A DNA stretch of 64,000 nt, from the NCBI GenBank assembly GCA_013398275.1, contig VZSE01014414.1, forward strand, positions 248,001 through 312,000. Direction: 5' to 3'. The DNA is from Promerops cafer. Its lineage: Eukaryota > Chordata > Aves > Passeriformes > Nectariniidae. The notes under the pieces are model-generated. The model had not been told where the DNA came from, did not search any database, and saw only the letters and a program-made list of their open reading frames with translations. The stretch's first letter is position 1. Every line of letters begins with the position of its first letter. Of the stretch, positions 59,101-64,000 are shown piece by piece. The translations under genes were made by a program, and so were the position numbers.

Positions 59101-59570
59101 CTCTTTGACTGATTGCCATTGTGCACACATCCTTGGCCTCAGCTGCCCAGAGGGGTTGGCCAGCACAGGAAACTGTGACTGTTGGAATGGGATGCAGAGA
59201 AGTTCTGCTGAGGGATTTCCACCCCTGATGTGGCTGCCAGTGTAGCTGGGCTTGTGGCAGGGAGGAAGCCAGAAAGCATTACTGACCTCCTTAATCTCCT
59301 GCTGTAAACTCCTCTTCCAATGCTGCAGCTCGGGCTCAGGGCAAAAAGCTGAAACGTGCCTCCCTGCCCACCACTGGTGCCTCTCACCAGCCAGGCCTTG
59401 CAGTACTTGTCCTCTCTCCCCTTTTCTGCATGGATTTTACATTCCCACTTGTCTTGCCCTAAATATGGAGAGTTGCTCTCCTGACTTATATTTTGCATCA
59501 GAGATCAAGCACAATTTTGCCATTTACCTGGTTTTGCTGTTCAACTTTTGTATTTCAAAGCCAGACTTAA

Positions 59571-59627
59571 GTATTCCTCACACTTGAGTATTCAAGTATG
59601 AATGACTATTGAGTATTCCTCACACTT
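59571..59627 (+). repeat. 15-bp direct repeat, 42 bp apart
   Basis: GTATTCCTCACACTT at 59,571-59,585 recurs exactly at 59,613-59,627, with GAGTATTC variants between. It is a small local duplication. Confidence 0.85.
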
Positions 59628-62079
59628 CCCTCTCCTTTTCTTTAAGGAACCAAAATAAACCAAAAAGAAAAGGGGAATCCAAAGTAAACATGCTGCAGGC
59701 AGCTCTAACCACTTCTTATTTGGGCCATTTGGGCTTGAAACAGATATTTAGTGCTCATATGGCTCTGCCACTGCATCCAAGACATGGAAACTGTCATGAA
59801 TGACAAAAAGAAGTCCCATGAAATGCACAACACTGAGTATCATCCAGGGGGAGAGATGTCACTTCAATGAGGGAAGAGGAAGATGACTCTTTAATCCATG
59901 GTCCTGCCTGTGTATCCTTCAGGAAGATGAGTTTGGTCCAGGCTTTGTGCACTGAATGATATTCAAAGTTTGGAGCCTTCTGCTAAGATAAGTGCTCTCC
60001 TTCTCTCACCTTTCAAATCCAATTTCGAACCAGAAGCACTTGGAAAAAAATTAATAGCAGTGAATTTTCTTTCCATTCTGCTGAAAGGAATCTTGGAAAA
60101 TTTGTTTAGACTTTTCAAAATAACTCTGTCTGAAGCAGAGCTACCTGGATGATCCCAGCTTTCACAACTAATATTGTCAAATCTAGGTACAGCTGAAAAC
60201 AAATGTTAAAGAAAAGCACTTTTCCATGTCTTTAACATTAGGGCTCATTTGTTGGAATGCACAAATAGCAAAAGCCAAATGGGAACAGGAAGGTCAGGAT
60301 GAATTCTTCAACATAGAGAGATAAGTAAGCAGATTTACACCAACAGAGGATTTGGTCCACTGTAGTCAACAGAAATTGAAGTGGAGATTTCCAGCTAGTG
60401 TGCATTTTAAGCTGTACCCTTGATCTAAAGCCCTTCTCTAACACCCTATCTGGAAAAACAAATTGCAGTCCCCAACAGCAAGGTATAAGCAACAGCCCCA
60501 TGAATATGTAAAGGCCTTTCAGATGGTATTTTAAAACAGCGTTCAGTAACCATTATCCACAGTTAACTGACTTCACCAGGCTTAAAAACAGGAGTCTTTA
60601 ATTACAGTCATTTATATTTCCAAAGATAGACTATAACATATTTATAAACAATCTGTGCACTTGGTGAGTAAATGACACACGGCATGAATCATTCCCTAAC
60701 AGTTCTTATATAATATTCAAAGTGGGCATGAATGTTTCATGAAGGCACTTCCACTGCTGAACTTCGTAGGAAACTGAGCTTTCTTCCTTTCTAGGCTGCC
60801 TCTTCTGTTCCTTTTCCTTCTGTGAAAGCCCCGAAAGACTCAATTCCTGTCAGAAGCCTTTGGATTTGCTGAGGTGTTTCCAGTGCTGGACTGATGCAAC
60901 TTAGATTTGGAGTATCTGTGCCAGGAGTGCAGAGAGACACACTTGGTCACAAGGAATTGCCTCTAAAATACCAAAACTCTTGTGTCCAGGATGTAGCACC
61001 AGTCCCTTATGTGTCCCAAGGAAGTATTGACTTAAACATGTGAGATGTTCAACATGGCACAGCAGAGATGAGAAAATCAAAGGATGGGAGGTGAATTTAC
61101 AGCCACTCAAGGGGTCTAAAGGTTTGTTTGTGACTGGGAAACACTGAGGTGAAGTTTTTGGTGCAAAATCACCGAGATTTAGTAATACCTTGAGTGGTAG
61201 AAAGGATTGGACCAGGCTCCATCAATGCTAGACATGGACAAGCCTCCACATAAACCCCAGATCAGGGTTAACTGTGTGGCATGATTTTGGGGCAGTTCAA
61301 CACCTCTCCAAAACTTCTGCAAAGGAGTAACAGGCAGCTGCAACAGCTTTGTCACAGGCCTGAAGCAAAGAGAATTTTTCTCTTTCTGTGTTTGTCCAGC
61401 ACAAAGGGAGCCTGTCTGTAATTAGGGCTCCAATGTGAGATGATGCTATAATAAATATCCAATCATACTTGTAGAAACTTTCTGCTTTTGTCTGTTACAC
61501 TCAAATCCCCATGACTATGGATGCTCACCTCACTGAACTTTCCAGACAGGTTGGATAATGATTCTTTGTGTGGACAGCAGGGAGCATTAATGTGAAAAAT
61601 CCATTGTTAGGTGAGTGGCTTTATTGATACATGACAGCTTGGACAGCAGGGGTTACTGGAGTCATCCTGTTCTGCTTTTGCCATTTTAATTCCTCTACAA
61701 GCCCCAAGGGCCAAATGAAAGCATGAATGAGTAAGTAAGAAGATATCCATTTGCAATATGTCCACAATTGTTTTCCTCGGAGCATTTCCTATCCATAGCC
61801 AAGTGTCCCAAAATTACACCAGGCAAATTTCACAGACATCTATTCTTCCTTGACTTTCATTAAAACATGCTGTTCATAGCAGCAATAAAGCGTATGGGTT
61901 TTAAATGGACCTAGATTTGTATTTTATATAGGCTGCTCAGTTGTTGTTGTTGTTACAATAAATGACACTGAGACAATTTCAGATTGTTCTGACAAAAATC
62001 AGGACTCCTAAGGGGAGGCTGCCTCATGCACATGAAGTTGTAGCTCTGAGCAACCAGCCAGGAAGATGCAATTAATTTC

Positions 62080-62400
62080 CCCCTCGTGAGTAAAGCCATT
62101 ATATAAAATACCACAGTTGCCTTGAGGGCCAAATTGAAGGCACTGAATTATGTATTATCAAAACTGACTTTACAATGATGTCTTCATGGGCACTGCTGCT
62201 GCTTGTGAATGGAAAGGGAATGGCAGTCAGCTGCCAGGATCTTATTTCCCTCTCGGTCGCCGTAAACAATGCTCTGCTCATGCAGAGACCTTGATGAGAC
62301 GCAGCGACATTGCTCTGTCCCTTGAGGGAGTGGCTTAGGAAGGACAGGAAATCCTGAAAAGTCTGCTTAATTATATTGTGTACAGCCACAGTCCAGCCCA
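62080..62400. promoter_or_regulatory. Candidate conserved enhancer with paired hairpins
   Basis: Contains GTAAACA (forkhead core), a CAGCTG E-box, several TTAT/TAAT cores and a CpG cluster (CTCGGTCGCCGTAAAC, GACGCAGCGAC). Two 6-bp-stem, 4-nt-loop inverted repeats lie 45 bp apart: TGGCAG-TCAG-CTGCCA at 62,221-62,236 and CTCTGC-TCAT-GCAGAG at 62,272-62,287. It does not look like a repeat and has no convincing frame. Confidence 0.3.
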
Positions 62401-62580
62401 AGTCCGCTGGTCTTTGCTCAAGACCCAGAGATGTAGAGGTTTTCCAGCCCCTTTCTCTCCTGTCGGAGCAGGACTCCTGAAAGACCTAAGGTGAGCTGCC
62501 ACTTCCAATCTACTGGAGCCATTTTTTGTCTGGCATGAAGGTCTGAAGCCTCAATATCTGGTTTGGGTACTTTCTGCTCA

Positions 62581-62865
62581 GGGAGTCTTAGAATGCCCTG
62601 GGCTGGAAGGGACCTCAAAGTTCCCCCAGTTCCACCCCCTGCCATGGGCAGGGACACCTTCTACTGTCCCAGGGTGCTCAGAGCTCCATCCAACCTGGCC
62701 TTGGACACTTCCAAGGATCCGTCAGCCACAACTTCTCTGGGCAACCTGTTCCAGTGTCTCACCACCCTCACAATAAAGAATTTCCTCCTGATATCCAATC
62801 TAAACCTGCCCTCTTTCAGTTTAAAGCCATTCCCCCCATCCTGTCACTACATGCTCCTTTAAATG
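62581..62865 (-). mobile_element. CR1 LINE, 3' end, minus strand
   Basis: The plus strand reads AGAATGCCCTGGGCTGGAAGG, the GTTCCACCCCCTGCCATGG block and CATCCAACCTGGCCTTGG, then GGGCAACCTGTTCCAGTG. It ends in the antisense of the ORF2 C-terminus (CCTCCTGATATCCAATC) and CCATTCCCCCCATCCTGTC. About 285 bp are retained. The plus-strand frames of 95 and 99 codons here are antisense shadows. Confidence 0.94.
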
Positions 62866-64000
62866 CAGCACAAACAGAAAACATCCCCGTTAAAAACCGT
62901 GCGGAATTTAATCTTCCTCCCACAGCCACCACACTGGCAAGTAATGTGGAACCTTTCCTTGTATCCCATGAGGAAAGGAAGGCAGGAACAGAGGGGTTAA
63001 GATGGGATCAATGTGCTTGCCAGCCAGAGAAGAGCCTGTGAGACGAGCCAGAGAGGAGGTGTAAAGTCCAGCAGGTCACACCAGATCAAAAGGGGGTTAT
63101 TAAGGAGAATTTTCAGCTAGGCATTCACAAGATACATTTCTACACAGAAAAACATCCTTAGCATTTCACAAAACCAACACCCTGTATGTTATATTTATCT
63201 TTAGAAGCAAACAAGGAACAAAAATCTGCAGTGCCTGCAGCGAGATTGGATGGTGGCTCGGTGATAAGGGGGAAGTGGGTTTCATTTTTCATGAGTGTTT
63301 TCCCCTCTCAGTGGCTTCTGATCTGAGTCATCACACTGCTGCTGTGAGGCAGGTATTCACATTAAAAGCAATAACTACTTAATTAAACTTCAGCTACTCT
63401 GAACTGCTCAAGCACACATAAAAAAGGGAAAAACATACATATTTCTTTTGGTAAATGGCTGTCACACATTCATTTGTGATAGAATACATCAGCAGTGCAG
63501 TGAGACAGGACACATTTTGCTTATCTTACAAATGATAAAAAGCAAATCAAGATTGCTTCTTTCCCTCCAGTCTCACATTGTGGCAGACTGAAAGCATCCA
63601 GGAAAGGGAGTGAATGCCCACTTCAGGAAAGGGAGCATGGAAGCTTTCCTGGTCTGAGCACGAGACTTTTCCAAGCTGGAACTTGTCCTGAGATTGTCCC
63701 ATAGAAAGCCTGTGGCTATTTTAAAACATGTACAACTACCCAATAAAAGAAGCAATTACTCATAACAGAGGAAAAAATATTAAAATCTTTTCGACAAATA
63801 ATTGCTGACTAGAGAGATGGGGGATATTTAGGATCAACAAAAATCAGTTCATGGAAGACCATTCCCTCCAACCTTGCCCCTCTTGCATATGGAGCAGTGC
63901 GAATATAGAAAAAAACCTGAATATTCAACTCACTCTAAGGGATTCACACTTTATTTTCGTATTCAGATTGTCTGGGCCATTTGCCAACCTCCCTTTGTGC
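62866..64000. other. Non-coding, no gene seen
   Basis: Unique sequence to the window edge. The stretch 63,240-63,420 (TTAATTAAAC and TGAGTCATCA cores) may be regulatory. No frame exceeds 61 codons apart from those overlapping the CR1 copy. Confidence 0.5.

Larger units (their letters stand above)
56888..62580. other. Non-coding, no gene seen
   Basis: 5.7 kb of unique sequence. Frames reach 127 codons, unrecognised. A direct repeat GTATTCCTCACACTT occurs at 59,571 and 59,613. Two enhancer-like blocks (58,850-59,100 and 62,080-62,400) are listed separately. The stretch 60,600-60,720 has ATAAACA forkhead-type cores. Confidence 0.5.

Overview
The window looks like a bird genome, most likely a songbird (Passeriformes), and I see no protein-coding gene I can support. 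Three things point there. (1) At least eleven clear, 5'-truncated CR1 LINE copies are present on both strands, most ending in the avian CR1 3' tail (TTCTGTGA-type octamers, or TTCTA pentamers in one copy). (2) A complete 714-bp solo LTR of a type I associate with songbird endogenous retroviruses has TG...CA ends and a perfect 6-bp target-site duplication. (3) The base composition is AT-leaning and CpG-depleted, apart from one CpG island. The longest open frame is 177 codons, and the longest frames fall on repeats or have random-looking composition. I read the window as intergenic or deep intronic DNA.

Layout. Positions 1-10.7 kb are unique AT-leaning DNA with CR1 copies at 1.5, 4.8 (decayed), 6.3-6.9 kb and no gene. 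The solo LTR is at 10,714-11,427. CR1 copies follow at 15.1 and 18.6 kb. At 19.3-20.4 kb an AT-rich LTR-like block, with a poly(A) signal on the minus strand, lies beside a compact CpG island of about 450 bp. A long minus-strand CR1 follows at 21.2 kb, and then a 226-bp AAAC/A-rich tract joined to a CR1 3' tail at 22.95-23.26 kb. The stretch 25.8-34.5 kb has three more CR1 copies. From 34.5 to 44.8 kb the DNA is mostly unique and includes a 20-bp perfect RFX-type palindrome (35.2 kb), a MEF2/E-box cluster (36.9 kb) and a 200-bp AT-rich block (39.8-40.0 kb). At 44.8-45.3 kb an internally deleted CR1 runs into a (TCTAT)n microsatellite. The rest is unique DNA with blocks that resemble conserved non-coding enhancers (51.1, 53.0, 58.9, 62.2 kb), a final CR1 at 62.6 kb, and the most striking structure in the window: a near-perfect inverted duplication at 56.49-56.89 kb.

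No genes work together here. What can be described is retrotransposon debris embedded in candidate cis-regulatory DNA. I found no coding or defence system. The best leads are the inverted duplication (127-bp arms, one mismatch, one arm carrying 45 extra bases), the CpG island beside the LTR, and the palindromic transcription-factor sites. All calls were made by eye, without alignments, so boundaries are approximate unless a duplication or palindrome fixes them.
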